NCBI GenBank assembly: GCA_963830065.1
Contig: CAWHLA010000007.1
Coordinates: 186,001 to 250,000, forward strand
Direction: 5' to 3'
Length of the DNA: 64,000 bases
Origin: JACCZR01 sp963830065
GTDB taxonomy: Bacteria > Actinomycetota > Thermoleophilia > Solirubrobacterales > Thermoleophilaceae
Part shown: piece by piece, positions 50,685 through 60,212 of the stretch
Layout: each line of letters starts with the position of its first letter
Numbering within the stretch: the first letter of the stretch is position 1
Program-made: the position numbers and the translations under genes
Notes under the pieces: generated by a model
Database searches by the model: none
The model's input: the letters and a program-made list of their open reading frames with translations, nothing else
What the model was told of the DNA's origin: nothing

Positions 50685-52013
50685 CTAGATCGGATAGTGG
50701 CGCGAGCCGCTCTGGACGGTGATCCAGCGCAGCTCGGTGAACTCCTCGATCGCCGCCTTGCCGCCGAAGCGGCCAAAGCCGCTGGCCTTGACTCCGCCGA
50801 ACGGCATCTGCGGCTCGTCGTGCACCGTGGAGCCGTTGACGTGGCAGATGCCGCTCTCGATGCGGCGGGCCACGTCGAGCGCGGAGGGCACGTCGGCGCC
50901 GAACACCGAAGCGGCCAGGCCGTAGTCGGTGTCGTTGGCCAGGCGGACGGCGTCGTCGGCGCCGTCGGCGCCCAGCACGCCGACCACCGGGCCGAAGGAC
51001 TCCTCGCCGTAGAGGCGCATCTCAGACGTCACGCCCTTGAGAACCGTGGGCGGGAACAGCTCGCCGTCGGGCTCGCCGCCGGTCACCACCTCGGCGCCGT
51101 GGGACACCGCGTCCTCGACCATCTCCCCCACGCGCTGCGCGGACTCGGCGCTGACCATCGGGCCGATCTGGGTGTCGGGGTCTCCCGGGTCGCCCACCTT
51201 CAGCGCAGCCGCTCGCTCGCCCAGCTTCTCGGTGAAGGGGTCGAGCACCGAGCGATCGACCACCACCCGCTCGGTGGACATGCAGATCTGGCCCTGGTGC
51301 ATGAAGGCGCCGAACTTGGCGGCAGCCACGGCCTCGTCGAGGTCGGCGTCGGGCAGCACCACCATCGGCGCCTTGCCGCCCAGCTCGAGCAGCACCCGCT
51401 TGAGGTGGCGCGCGGCCTGCTCGGCGATCAGCCGCCCGACGCGGGTGGAGCCGGTGAAGTTGACGCGTCGGACCGCAGGGTGGGCGATCAGCTCGTTGAC
51501 CACCTCGGCCGCGTCCCCGGGCTCATTGGTGACGAGGTTGATCACGCCCTCGGGCGCGCCGGCGTCCTGGATCGCGCGGACGATCTCGCCGTGCGTGCGG
51601 GGGCAGACCTCCGACGCCTTGAGGATCACCGTGTTCCCGCAGGCGAGCGGCGCCGCCACCGCCCGCGCCCCGAGGATCACGGGCGCATTCCACGGCGCGA
51701 TGCCCAGCACCACCCCGGCCGGCTGGCGCACGCCCATCGCGGTGAGGCCCGGCACGTTGGACGGAATCACGTCGCCCGTGATCGAGGTGGTCAGCGCCGC
51801 GGCCTCCTCCAGCATCCCGGCGGCCAGGTCCACGTTGAACATCCCCCAGCCAAAGGTGCCGTTGGTCTCATCGGTGACGATGCCGGCGATGTCCTCGCTG
51901 CGCTCGCGCAGGATTCCCGCCGCCTTGTTCAGCAGCTCACGCCGCGCGGCCGGCGGCGTGTTCGACCACTCCTCGAACGCGCCCGCGGCGGCTTCGACGG
52001 CCTCGATGCTCAT
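50685..52013 (-). CDS. Aromatic aldehyde dehydrogenase (vanillin/salicylaldehyde-type)
   Basis: 442 residues. ALDH fold: IAPWNAPVILGARAVAAPLA, VNFTGSTRVGRLIAEQAARH, catalytic Glu in LLELGGKAPMV and Cys in MHQGQICMSTERVVVD. The GQICMSTERV form is typical of vanillin and salicylaldehyde dehydrogenases. About 40 residues shorter at the N terminus than usual. ATG at 52013 overlaps the preceding stop (ATGA). Likely oxidises an aromatic aldehyde to an acid that feeds the pca route. Confidence 0.85.
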   Translation of the reverse strand: MSIEAVEAAAGAFEEWSNTPPAARRELLNKAAGILRERSEDIAGIVTDETNGTFGWGMFNVDLAAGMLEEAAALTTSITGDVIPSNVPGLTAMGVRQPAGVVLGIAPWNAPVILGARAVAAPLACGNTVILKASEVCPRTHGEIVRAIQDAGAPEGVINLVTNEPGDAAEVVNELIAHPAVRRVNFTGSTRVGRLIAEQAARHLKRVLLELGGKAPMVVLPDADLDEAVAAAKFGAFMHQGQICMSTERVVVDRSVLDPFTEKLGERAAALKVGDPGDPDTQIGPMVSAESAQRVGEMVEDAVSHGAEVVTGGEPDGELFPPTVLKGVTSEMRLYGEESFGPVVGVLGADGADDAVRLANDTDYGLAASVFGADVPSALDVARRIESGICHVNGSTVHDEPQMPFGGVKASGFGRFGGKAAIEEFTELRWITVQSGSRHYPI

Positions 52014-53116
52014 CCCCACACCTCCTCGGCTGTCTCGACGATCAATCGCAGCTTGGCGACCTCCTGCTCGTAGGTCACGTCGTTGCCCTCCAGGGTCGAG
52101 GAAAAGCCGCACTGCGGCGAGAGGCACAGCTGGTCGATGTCCACGTGCTGGGAAGCCTCCTCGATCCGCCGCTTCAGCGTGTCCTTGCTCTCCAGCTCTC
52201 CGCGCTTGGTGGTCACCAGGCCCAGCACGACCAGCTTGTCGTCAGGGACGAAGCGCAGGGGCTCGAAGCCCCCCGAGCGATCGTCGTCGTACTCGAGGAA
52301 GAAGCCGTCCACGTCGAGGCCGGTGAACAGCGCCTCGGCCACGAAGTCGTAGCCGCCCTCGGCGGCCCACGACGAGCGGAAGTTGCCGCGGCACATGTGC
52401 GTGGTCACGGCCATTCCCTCGGGACGGCCATCGAGCGCCTCGTTGAGGTGCTTGATGTAGCTCTCGTGCAGGTGCTCGGCGTCCTCGCCGCGGGAGGCCA
52501 TCTGCTCGCGCTGCTTGGGGTCGTTGAGGTAGGCGAGGCTGGTGTCGTCGAGCTGCAGGTAGCTGCAGCCCAGGTCTGCCATTCGCCGCACCTCCTCGGC
52601 GTACGCGGAGGTGAGGTCGGCCCAGAAGGCGTCTTGGTCGGCGTACACGTCGGGGTCGATCGCCGCCGCCCCGCCGCGGTAGTGGACCATGCTCGGCGAG
52701 GGGATCGTCTGCTTGGGCACGGCGGTTTGCACCGTGTCGGAGAGGAAGCTGAAGTCCTCTCCGAAGATCGTCTCCGAGACGCCGAGCTTGCCGTCGACCT
52801 GCAGCGCCGCGGAGGTGAACTCGATGCCCCCCTCCTCGTTTCGCATCTTCACGGTCAGCTCTTCGTCGGCCTTGGTGATGCCGTCGATCTCGTAGATGAA
52901 GTCCATGTGCCACGAGGCGCGGCGGAACTCGCCGTCGGTGGCGGACTGGAGGCCCACCTCCTCCTGCATCCGCACCACGTCGCGGATGGCTTCGTCCTCG
53001 ATGGCGCGGAGCTCGTCGGCAGGCAGGCCTTCCTGGCGTGACTGGAGCAGGTTCGCGGGGCGCAACAGGCTGCCGACGTGGTCGGCTCTGAACGGTGGCG
53101 TGTCTCGCTGGGGCAT
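52010..53116 (-). CDS. MetE C-terminal-like methyltransferase
   Basis: 368 residues, corresponding to the catalytic half of cobalamin-independent methionine synthase. Zinc ligands His240-x-Cys242 (TTHMCRGNF), Glu275 (FLEYDDD) and Cys336 (LSPQCGFSS) are all present. YxjG-like single-domain members use various methyl donors. Coupled with the aldehyde dehydrogenase, an O-methyl aromatic donor is conceivable but unproven; ordinary methionine synthesis is equally possible. Confidence 0.85.
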   Translation of the reverse strand: MPQRDTPPFRADHVGSLLRPANLLQSRQEGLPADELRAIEDEAIRDVVRMQEEVGLQSATDGEFRRASWHMDFIYEIDGITKADEELTVKMRNEEGGIEFTSAALQVDGKLGVSETIFGEDFSFLSDTVQTAVPKQTIPSPSMVHYRGGAAAIDPDVYADQDAFWADLTSAYAEEVRRMADLGCSYLQLDDTSLAYLNDPKQREQMASRGEDAEHLHESYIKHLNEALDGRPEGMAVTTHMCRGNFRSSWAAEGGYDFVAEALFTGLDVDGFFLEYDDDRSGGFEPLRFVPDDKLVVLGLVTTKRGELESKDTLKRRIEEASQHVDIDQLCLSPQCGFSSTLEGNDVTYEQEVAKLRLIVETAEEVWG

Positions 53117-53132
53117 GCCTTTGCTGTACCCC

Positions 53133-56100
53133 TCAGGCGGCGGGCTGACTCGCCGGCGCCAGCGTGCGCTCTGGCGGCCACGAGCACAGCGCCGGCTGTC
53201 CGGGGCAGCCGGCGCACAGCTCCAGGTGGGGGTCGTCGCTGGGCAGGAAGCGGCTGTCGACCACGCCGCCCGCCAGCTCGAGCAGCCGGAGCTCGAGATC
53301 GGCGGCGTCGGCGGCGTCCCACACCACCGACGCGGGCTCGCCGGGCAGCTCGAGGAACTGGTGCACGACCTCGACTCTCGCCGCGCCCTCGCGCAGCGCG
53401 GCCAGGGCGTACACCAGCCGCTGGGTGGCGTAGTCGCGCTCGGCCATCTCCGCCGGGCGGGCGTCGGGCTCGAGCCGGTCGCTCTTGTAGTCGACGATCA
53501 GCGTGCGGTCGTCCTCCAGCGCGTACACGTCCACGAACCCGTTCACGAGCAGGCTGCGGCCGCCCGCGTGCGACGGCTCGAGCGTGAAGCAGAACGGCAG
53601 CTCGGCCCGCACCCGCCGCGCCGCCGCCAGGCGGGCGCGCAGCTCGGAGTCCCAGAAGCGCCCGACCATGTCGCGCAGGTCGGCCACGTCGGCGTCGCGC
53701 ACGGGCTGGCCGTGCTGCTCGATCAGGGCCTCCACATCGCGCTGGGTGGGCAACGGGCCGCGGCGCATGTCGAGCCGCTCCAGCAACTGGTGGACCAGGC
53801 TTCCGCGCAGCAGGGGAGCCAGCGCGTCCACCGGCTCGGCGGCCTCGGGGACCACTGTTTCCGTGGAAGGCAGCCGCAGCGCCCGCTCGAGGTAGAAGCG
53901 GTAGCCGCAGCGGCGGTAGCTCTCCAGGCTCGAGTAGCTCAGCCGGGCGACCGGCAGGGCCCGCGGGGCCGCCATCATGCCCAGCTCCAGCGACGGCGTC
54001 TCGCCCGCCGGCTCCGGCGCGGGCTCGGGCCGCGTGGGGATGCGGTCGGCGGGCGGCAGCAGCTCGTCGAGCGTGCCGGGATCCAGGCGCTCCCAGCGCA
54101 CCGCGACGTCGCGGCCCTCGTAGCTCTCCACCCCGACTCCGCTCGCATCGTCGGCGGGCAGGTCGGGCACCAGGTGGCGCCACATCCAGCGCAGCGGCTC
54201 GGTGAGAGCCTCGGGCTCTTTGCGCCTCTCCAGGTCGGTGGCGCCGCTCAGCACCAAGTGCTCGCGCGCCCGGGTGAGGGCGACGTACATGATGCGCCGC
54301 TCCTCCTGCTCGTCGTCCTCGTTCTGCTGGGCCTTGACGGCGTCGAGGGTCTCGCTGCGGACCGCGTCGGCCCCCAGCGAGGCCAGTCGCAGCCCGACGC
54401 GCCCGTCGCGCGAGATCTGCAGCGGCCCGTTCTCCTCGCGGCCCTCCTTGCCGAGATCGGCCACGAACACCACCGGGAACTCCAGGCCCTTGGCGCGGTG
54501 GATGGTCATCAGCCGCACCCGCTGGAGCTCCTCGGCCTCCAGCGGCGCCTCGCCCTCCCGCGACTGGATCAGATCGCGCTCGGCGACGAAGTCGATGAAG
54601 CGGCGGAGGTCGCGGCCCTCCTCGGCCTCGAACTCGCGCGCCATCCGCATCAGCTTGCGCACGTTGGCCATGCGTCGGTCGCCGGCGGGTCGCGCCAGGA
54701 CGTGCTTGTCGTAGCCCGTGCGCGTGACCGCCCGGTCGATCAGCCGCTCCAGCGACACGCGCGGAGCGGCGGCGCGCTCCTCGCCGAACATGCGGGCGAA
54801 CGCACGCAACCGCCGCTCGTCGCCGTCCGGCATGCCGTCGAACAGCCCGTCGGCCGGGTCCTGCAGCGCCGACCACGGGTCCCGGCCGGCCTTGTCGGCG
54901 CGCAGGGCGAGCAGCGCGACGCCGTCCAACGAGACGCCCCCCAGCGGCGAGGCCAGCACCGACAGGAGCGACAGCTCGTCGCGCGGGTTGGCCAGCGCGG
55001 CCAGCCAGTTGCGCAGGTCGCCCACCTGCTGCTGGCTCCAGTAGCCGCGGCCGCCCACCACGTGGGTGGGGATGCCGCGCTCCTCCAGCGCCCGCTCGTA
55101 GAGCGTCATGTGGGTGGTGGCGCGCAGCAGCACGACGATGTCGCCCCAGCCGTGGCCGCCCTCGTTCGCGACCTCTTCCAGCCGCCGCGCGAGCAAACGC
55201 GCCTCGGCCGCGCGCCACGGCGTCGCGGAGCGCAATGAGGGGCCGAAGGGCGCCTCGTCGTCCTGGCCGAAGCGCTCGTCCCAGCGGCGCTTCTCGCGGT
55301 CGGTGACCAGCAGCTCGATGCGCGGCTCAGGCGCCGCAGCGCCGTTGCGGCCGGCGCGCAGCGGCTCGAACTCCTCCCCCCACAGGCGCGAGAAGGCCAG
55401 GTCGATCCCGTCCAGCACCTCCCGTCGGCTGCGGAAGTTGACGGTCACGCTCTGGGCACGGCCCTCGGCGTCGGCGGAAGCGTGGTGACCGGTGAATACG
55501 TCGACGTCGGCGTTGCGGAAGCCGTAGATCGACTGGCGCTCGTCGCCGACTCGGAACAGGTTGCCGCGGTCGAGCTGAGCGAGCAGCTCGTTCTGCAGCG
55601 GGTTGACGTCCTGGAACTCGTCCACCAGCACGTGGTCGAAGCGCTCGGCGTAGGAGAGCCGGATCCCCTCGTTGTCCTTCAGCAGGTCGCGCGTGATCAG
55701 CTCGAGGTCCTCGAAGTCCAGGCCGGAGCGCTCGCGCTTGAGCCGCTCGAGGTGGCCGCCGTAGCCCTCCACCAGCGCCGCCAGCAGCTCTTGGGTGCGG
55801 CGCTCGTCGCGGGCCATCACGATGCTGCGGTAGGCGCCGAGCGCCTCGAGGTACTCGTCGCAGGCCGCGGATTGCAGCGCCTTCGTGTTCCCGGGCTTGA
55901 AGTCGAATCCGTTCAGCACGCCCAGCTCGGGCAGCGCGCCGTCCACGGTCGCCTCCCGGCAGCGCTCCAGCTTCTCGATCGTTCTGGCGACGGTCTTCCC
56001 GCCCGCCTGAGCCTCCAGGTCGGAGGCCGCGGCCAGCGCGGCCGCGGCGAGCCGCGCCGCCTCGGCTGACCCGTCGGGCGGCTCAGGCGGCAGCTCCATG

Positions 56101-56630
56101 CGCGGGTAACGGAACCCGCGGCTGCGCTGCCACGAGAAGGCGGTGCGCACCATGTCGCGCAGGCGGTCGGGCGTGTAGGAGGCCACCTGCTCCAGGTGGT
56201 CGCCGGCGGCCTCGCGCAGGAGGTCGTCGATCGCACGGTCGAAGGCGTCGAGGCCGAGGCGCTCGGACTCGAGCTCGTCCAGCACCCGGTACTCGGGGTC
56301 GATGCCGGCGCTGAGCGCGTGGGTGCGCAGCACGCGAGCGCAGAAGCGGTGGATGGTGGAGATCCAAGCTCCCTCGGCGGCGCGGGCGTCGTTGCGCATA
56401 CCGAGCTCGACCAGCCGCTCGCGCACCCGCTCCTTCATCTCGGCCGCGGCCTTCTCGGTGAAGGTGATCGCGAGGATCCGCTCGACCTCGACGTCGTCCT
56501 CGCGCACGGCCTGCACGAAGCGCTCCACGAGCACCGAGGTCTTGCCGGTGCCCGCCCCGGCGCGAACCAGAAGCGAGCCGTCGCGGCGGTCGATCGCCGC
56601 CCGCTGCTCGGGGGTGAACTCCGGGGCCAT
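53133..56630 (-). CDS. addA: AddA/UvrD-like helicase-nuclease
   Basis: 1165 residues. SF1 helicase: Walker A VRAGAGTGKTSVLVERF (24-31), Ia AITFTEKAAAEMKERV, Walker B HVLVDEFQDVNPLQ, motif III GDERQSIYGFRNAD, motif V TIHRAKGLEFPVVFV and VI MYVALTRAREHLVL. C-terminal PD-(D/E)xK nuclease: SYSSLESYRRCGYRFYLERA, VNGFVDVYAL and LIVDYKSDRL, with a Cys-x2-Cys-x6-Cys end (LCAGCPGQPALC) that fits the iron-sulfur staple. Processes double-strand breaks with the AddB-like partner. ATGA overlap with that gene. Confidence 0.88.
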   Translation of the reverse strand: MAPEFTPEQRAAIDRRDGSLLVRAGAGTGKTSVLVERFVQAVREDDVEVERILAITFTEKAAAEMKERVRERLVELGMRNDARAAEGAWISTIHRFCARVLRTHALSAGIDPEYRVLDELESERLGLDAFDRAIDDLLREAAGDHLEQVASYTPDRLRDMVRTAFSWQRSRGFRYPRMELPPEPPDGSAEAARLAAAALAAASDLEAQAGGKTVARTIEKLERCREATVDGALPELGVLNGFDFKPGNTKALQSAACDEYLEALGAYRSIVMARDERRTQELLAALVEGYGGHLERLKRERSGLDFEDLELITRDLLKDNEGIRLSYAERFDHVLVDEFQDVNPLQNELLAQLDRGNLFRVGDERQSIYGFRNADVDVFTGHHASADAEGRAQSVTVNFRSRREVLDGIDLAFSRLWGEEFEPLRAGRNGAAAPEPRIELLVTDREKRRWDERFGQDDEAPFGPSLRSATPWRAAEARLLARRLEEVANEGGHGWGDIVVLLRATTHMTLYERALEERGIPTHVVGGRGYWSQQQVGDLRNWLAALANPRDELSLLSVLASPLGGVSLDGVALLALRADKAGRDPWSALQDPADGLFDGMPDGDERRLRAFARMFGEERAAAPRVSLERLIDRAVTRTGYDKHVLARPAGDRRMANVRKLMRMAREFEAEEGRDLRRFIDFVAERDLIQSREGEAPLEAEELQRVRLMTIHRAKGLEFPVVFVADLGKEGREENGPLQISRDGRVGLRLASLGADAVRSETLDAVKAQQNEDDEQEERRIMYVALTRAREHLVLSGATDLERRKEPEALTEPLRWMWRHLVPDLPADDASGVGVESYEGRDVAVRWERLDPGTLDELLPPADRIPTRPEPAPEPAGETPSLELGMMAAPRALPVARLSYSSLESYRRCGYRFYLERALRLPSTETVVPEAAEPVDALAPLLRGSLVHQLLERLDMRRGPLPTQRDVEALIEQHGQPVRDADVADLRDMVGRFWDSELRARLAAARRVRAELPFCFTLEPSHAGGRSLLVNGFVDVYALEDDRTLIVDYKSDRLEPDARPAEMAERDYATQRLVYALAALREGAARVEVVHQFLELPGEPASVVWDAADAADLELRLLELAGGVVDSRFLPSDDPHLELCAGCPGQPALCSWPPERTLAPASQPAA

Positions 56631-59530
56631 CAGTCCTCAGACCGGCAGATCGAGGGGTAGGAACAGGTGCCGTCGTAGGCGCAGTGGTCGGGGTCGCATC
56701 CGAGCTCACCGGCCCGCAGGCGCCGCGCCGTCTCCAGGATCCGCTCGCGCGCCCCGGCCAGCGCCGCCTCGAACTCCTCCGGTGGCAGGCGGTCGCGATC
56801 CTTGTACTCCGAGCCCACCTCCGCGACGTCGGCCGACAGCAGCCCGCGCGGCGCGCGCTGGTTGGAACCGAGCGGCTCGTACACGCCGCCCACCGGCTCC
56901 AGCCCCAGGGTCTGGCGCGCGGCCAGCATGTAGAGGGCGGCCTGGAACCGGTTCTCTCGCTCCCAGCTGGCCACCTTGTACGAGTCGGCCCGCTTGGAGG
57001 TCTTGTAGTCGCGCACCAGCGCGAAGCCGTTCCACACGTCTACGCGGTCGATCGTGCCGCGCACCTCGACGCCCTCCCCCACCTCGACCGGGTCGTCGAA
57101 GCCGAAGCGGTGCTCCAGGTACTCGGGCACGAACCGGCTGTCGGACTCCGCCTCCCAGCGCAGGAAACGCAGCAGGTCGAACTCCAGCTTGCGCACCGCC
57201 GCCCGGACGCGCGTCTGGTTGGGCGACAGGCGGAACTCGCCGCGGTGCTCGTCGAGCTTGGCCAGCAGGATCCGCTCGGCGGCCGGCAGCGTCGCCGGCG
57301 TGACGCGCCTGGTTCCCGTCTCGTCGGCCAGGGCGACGAAGGTCTGCTCCAGCACGCGGTGCGCGTAGGCCCCGCGGACCATCTGCTCGGGGTCGGGCTC
57401 CAGCGCCTCGGGGTTCAGCAGGCTGTCGACCAGCCACTTGACCGGGCAGTCCGCGTAGCGCTCCAGCGCGCTGGCCGACAGCGGCCCGCGCGAGGACAGC
57501 AGCTCCAGCAGGGCGTCGGCGGTCAGCGCCGGGGCCTCGGCGTCCTCGACCCGCGGCCCGCGGGCGGCGAGCGAGCGCTCGAGCTCGACGGCCGTCGGCG
57601 CCTCGTCGGGGGTCCACGTGACCTCCGACAGCGAGCGCCGGCGCTCGGGGAGGTCGGTGAACAGCTCCGCGACGTCGGCGACGAAAAACGAGCGCGCCTG
57701 CGGGTCGCCCTCCTCGTCGCAGTAGCGCGAGCTCAGCACCAGCCGCCGCTCGGCGCGCGAGGCACAGACGTAGAACAGGTACCGCTCGCGCTGTAGCTGA
57801 TCCTCCCGCAGCGGCAGCAGCAGGCCACTCGCCTTGGCCAGCGCCCGACGGTCCTCGTCGGGCAGGAACGGCTCCGGCGCGCCTGCCTTGGGGAACTCGC
57901 CCTCCTGCAGGCCGCAGACGAACATCGCCTCGAACCGCCGCGCCCGCGCGTCCTCGGGCTTGGTGACCTGGACCCGGTCGGGCGCCGGCTCCTCTCCCGT
58001 GCCGACCGCCAGCTCGGAGAGCCGGTCGTGTATGCGGCGGGCGCCCAGCGACACCTTCGGGTCGGCATTCACCACCGCGCGCAGCTCACGCAGCGCCTTG
58101 TGGCCGGCCCGGTACGCCCGCGCGTCGTCCAGTTCGGGGCCGGTCAGAAGCGGCGCATGGCGCTTGTGGGGCGCCGCGAACAGGCGCGCCAGCTCCTGAT
58201 CGAGTGCGTCGAGCAGCGCGCCGGACTCCTGGGCCCCGGCGACGCGGTCGATCTCGTCCAGCGCCCAGCGCTTGTCCTCCCACACCGCGCGCGCAGCCGC
58301 GGCGCTGTCGTCGCCGCTCTGGCGCACGACGGCCTCGAGATCGTCGGCCAGGCGGGGTTCACGCAGCTTGCCCGGCGTGCGCAGCCACGTCAGCAGGTCC
58401 TCGGCCGACCCCTCCAGCAGCGCGCAGCGCAGCAGGGCCAGGAGGCCGCGACCCACGGCCGTCTGGCGCAGCGGCACCGCGCGGTCGATCGAGAAGGGGA
58501 TGTCGTAGGCCTCGAAGACCTGCTCGACCAGCGACGCGTAGTGGCCGGGGTCGCGGAACACCACCGCCACGTCGCCCGGGCGCGTGCCCTCGCGTAGAAG
58601 TCCCAGCACCTCCGCTCCCACCAGCTCGACCTCGGCTCGCTCGCCGCCGGCCGAGTGCGAGCGCACCGCTACGCCGGGATCGACTCGCTCGGGCTGGTCG
58701 GTGGCGAACAGCCCGCGCTCGAGGTGATGCAGGGCCGCGCGCGAGCCGGGGTTGTAGTGGTCGTCCAGCGGCTCGAGCTCGACCTCCCCGTCGGCCAGCT
58801 CGACCAGCCGCCCGTGGCTCTCGGCCACCGCCTTGAAGGCCTCCCGCCCTGCCTCGAAGGGCAGGGAGACCACGACGTCGGCGCCGCAGCGTCCCGACAG
58901 GGTCTCGAGCGCATCGAGCTGGAGCGGGTCGAAGTCGTCGAAGCCGTAGACGAACACCGGCGTCCCGCGCCACCGCAGCGGGTTCTCGCGCAGCTCGTTG
59001 AGCGCGCGCCACGCCAGTAGGTCCTCGTCCACCAGTCCCGCAGCGTCCAGGCCCTCGCGGTAGCGCCGGTAGACCGTGGCCACCTCCTCCGCGTAGGGGC
59101 GGCGCGAGCCGTCGCCGGCCCAGCGCCGCATGGCCTCGGTGAAGCGCGCCGGCTCGACCATGGACCGTTCCAGCTCGGTGGCGAACCGCAGCGCCGCCCT
59201 GGCGAACCCCGGCTGGGCGGCGCTGGCCGCCAGCACCTTCAGGTCCGAGCGCCGCACGGCCTCCTCGGCGATCAGCTCGCACTGCACGTCCGACGCCGCC
59301 CGGCCCGACAGGCCGACCCGGTGGGCGATCAGCTGGAGCAGCCAGTCGAACGCCACGACCTCGGCCCCGAAGATCGCCCCGCGCTCGGCCAGCTCGCGTT
59401 GCGCGTGCTCGACGTCCTTGGACGTCGGCACCACCAGCACCGGCTCCTCGGCCAGGCGCTCGCGCAGCCCGCCCAGGACCTCGCCCGCCTTCGCGGCGTT
59501 GGCCGGGCCGGTGACGAGCTTCAGGGGCAT
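56630..59530 (-). CDS. addB: AddB-like inactivated helicase with nuclease domain
   Basis: 966 residues. The N-terminal Walker A position reads TGPANAAKAGE, lacking the GKT, so ATP hydrolysis is not expected, as in AddB/RecC-type partners. The RecB-like nuclease fold is C-terminal (SASALERYADCPVKWLVDSL, VRGTIDRVDV, LVRDYKTSKRAD). Four cysteines (YADC and CDPDHCAYDGTCSYPSIC) match the Fe-S staple of AddB. Overlaps addA by one-base ATGA. Confidence 0.85.
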   Translation of the reverse strand: MPLKLVTGPANAAKAGEVLGGLRERLAEEPVLVVPTSKDVEHAQRELAERGAIFGAEVVAFDWLLQLIAHRVGLSGRAASDVQCELIAEEAVRRSDLKVLAASAAQPGFARAALRFATELERSMVEPARFTEAMRRWAGDGSRRPYAEEVATVYRRYREGLDAAGLVDEDLLAWRALNELRENPLRWRGTPVFVYGFDDFDPLQLDALETLSGRCGADVVVSLPFEAGREAFKAVAESHGRLVELADGEVELEPLDDHYNPGSRAALHHLERGLFATDQPERVDPGVAVRSHSAGGERAEVELVGAEVLGLLREGTRPGDVAVVFRDPGHYASLVEQVFEAYDIPFSIDRAVPLRQTAVGRGLLALLRCALLEGSAEDLLTWLRTPGKLREPRLADDLEAVVRQSGDDSAAAARAVWEDKRWALDEIDRVAGAQESGALLDALDQELARLFAAPHKRHAPLLTGPELDDARAYRAGHKALRELRAVVNADPKVSLGARRIHDRLSELAVGTGEEPAPDRVQVTKPEDARARRFEAMFVCGLQEGEFPKAGAPEPFLPDEDRRALAKASGLLLPLREDQLQRERYLFYVCASRAERRLVLSSRYCDEEGDPQARSFFVADVAELFTDLPERRRSLSEVTWTPDEAPTAVELERSLAARGPRVEDAEAPALTADALLELLSSRGPLSASALERYADCPVKWLVDSLLNPEALEPDPEQMVRGAYAHRVLEQTFVALADETGTRRVTPATLPAAERILLAKLDEHRGEFRLSPNQTRVRAAVRKLEFDLLRFLRWEAESDSRFVPEYLEHRFGFDDPVEVGEGVEVRGTIDRVDVWNGFALVRDYKTSKRADSYKVASWERENRFQAALYMLAARQTLGLEPVGGVYEPLGSNQRAPRGLLSADVAEVGSEYKDRDRLPPEEFEAALAGARERILETARRLRAGELGCDPDHCAYDGTCSYPSICRSED

Positions 59531-59560
59531 CAGCCCAAGGTGTACTGCCGGGTCACGATG

Positions 59561-60172
59561 TCAAGGTCGTGCGGGTGCCGAAGCACCTGACGCCGCACCC
59601 TGGAAGGCCTCGGCGAAGCGCTCCACCGGGAGCATCACCGGCGTGTCCTGCCGCTCCCAGCCGCTGCCGGGACGCTCGATCCAGCGGGCCACCCGCGCCC
59701 GCCCGGCGTCCAGCGGCTCGACCCGCAGCTCCTCCCAGAAGTCGCCGGAGCGACCGCGGCTGACGCCGCTGCCCTGCTCGGCGGCCAGGGCGGCGGTGAG
59801 CTTCTCCGCGCCGGCGTCGTCCACCACGCCCTTCTCGATCGCCCGCTGCACCAGGCCGGGCAGGTCGGCCGCCTCCAGCACGGGGGCGCGGCGACGCAGC
59901 TCGCCGGTGGCCAGCACCCACTCAGCCAGTCGCAGCCCCCCGGGCACGCGCTCCAGGCGCACCTCGTAGCGACTGACCTCGGGGTCCTCGTAGGGCCCGG
60001 CCGCGCCGAAGAGGCCGCTGACGGTGCGGGCCCCGACCGCGGACTTCTTCTTGCCCGTGGACGCCGTGGACCTGCGGGCCGGCGCGCGTCGCGCGGGCTG
60101 GTCGGGCACCGCCTCCTTCGAGCAGATGGGGCAGTCCGTCGTATAGCGGTTGTGACGACAGAAGAGGGACAC
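59561..60172 (-). CDS. Zinc-ribbon-like conserved protein, unknown function
   Basis: About 203 residues. N-terminal Cys-x2-His...Cys-x2-Cys (LFCRHNRYTTDCPICSKE) is a probable zinc site. A basic linker follows (PARRAPARRSTASTGKKKSA), then a predicted beta-rich domain (EVSRYEVRLERVPGGLRLAE) and a helical region. No named family recognised. GTG start; TATTCT is 10 bases upstream, divergent from the phosphoesterase. Confidence 0.6.
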   Translation of the reverse strand: MSLFCRHNRYTTDCPICSKEAVPDQPARRAPARRSTASTGKKKSAVGARTVSGLFGAAGPYEDPEVSRYEVRLERVPGGLRLAEWVLATGELRRRAPVLEAADLPGLVQRAIEKGVVDDAGAEKLTAALAAEQGSGVSRGRSGDFWEELRVEPLDAGRARVARWIERPGSGWERQDTPVMLPVERFAEAFQGAASGASAPARP

Positions 60173-60212
60173 CCGGCAGGCGAGAATAGCCCTCCTGCCA
60201 AGATCCGCCGCC

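Noticed and set aside
53000..53140. SAM or cobalamin riboswitch before the MetE-like gene
   Set aside because: The gap to addA is only 16 bases and no riboswitch could fit.
52855..55218. Very long alternative frame across metE-like and addA genes
   Set aside because: Third-position GC keeps the frame open; the helicase motifs are in the other frame.
52896..55238. Plus-strand 780-codon frame opposite addA
   Set aside because: No recognisable domain and overlaps the helicase motifs on the other strand.
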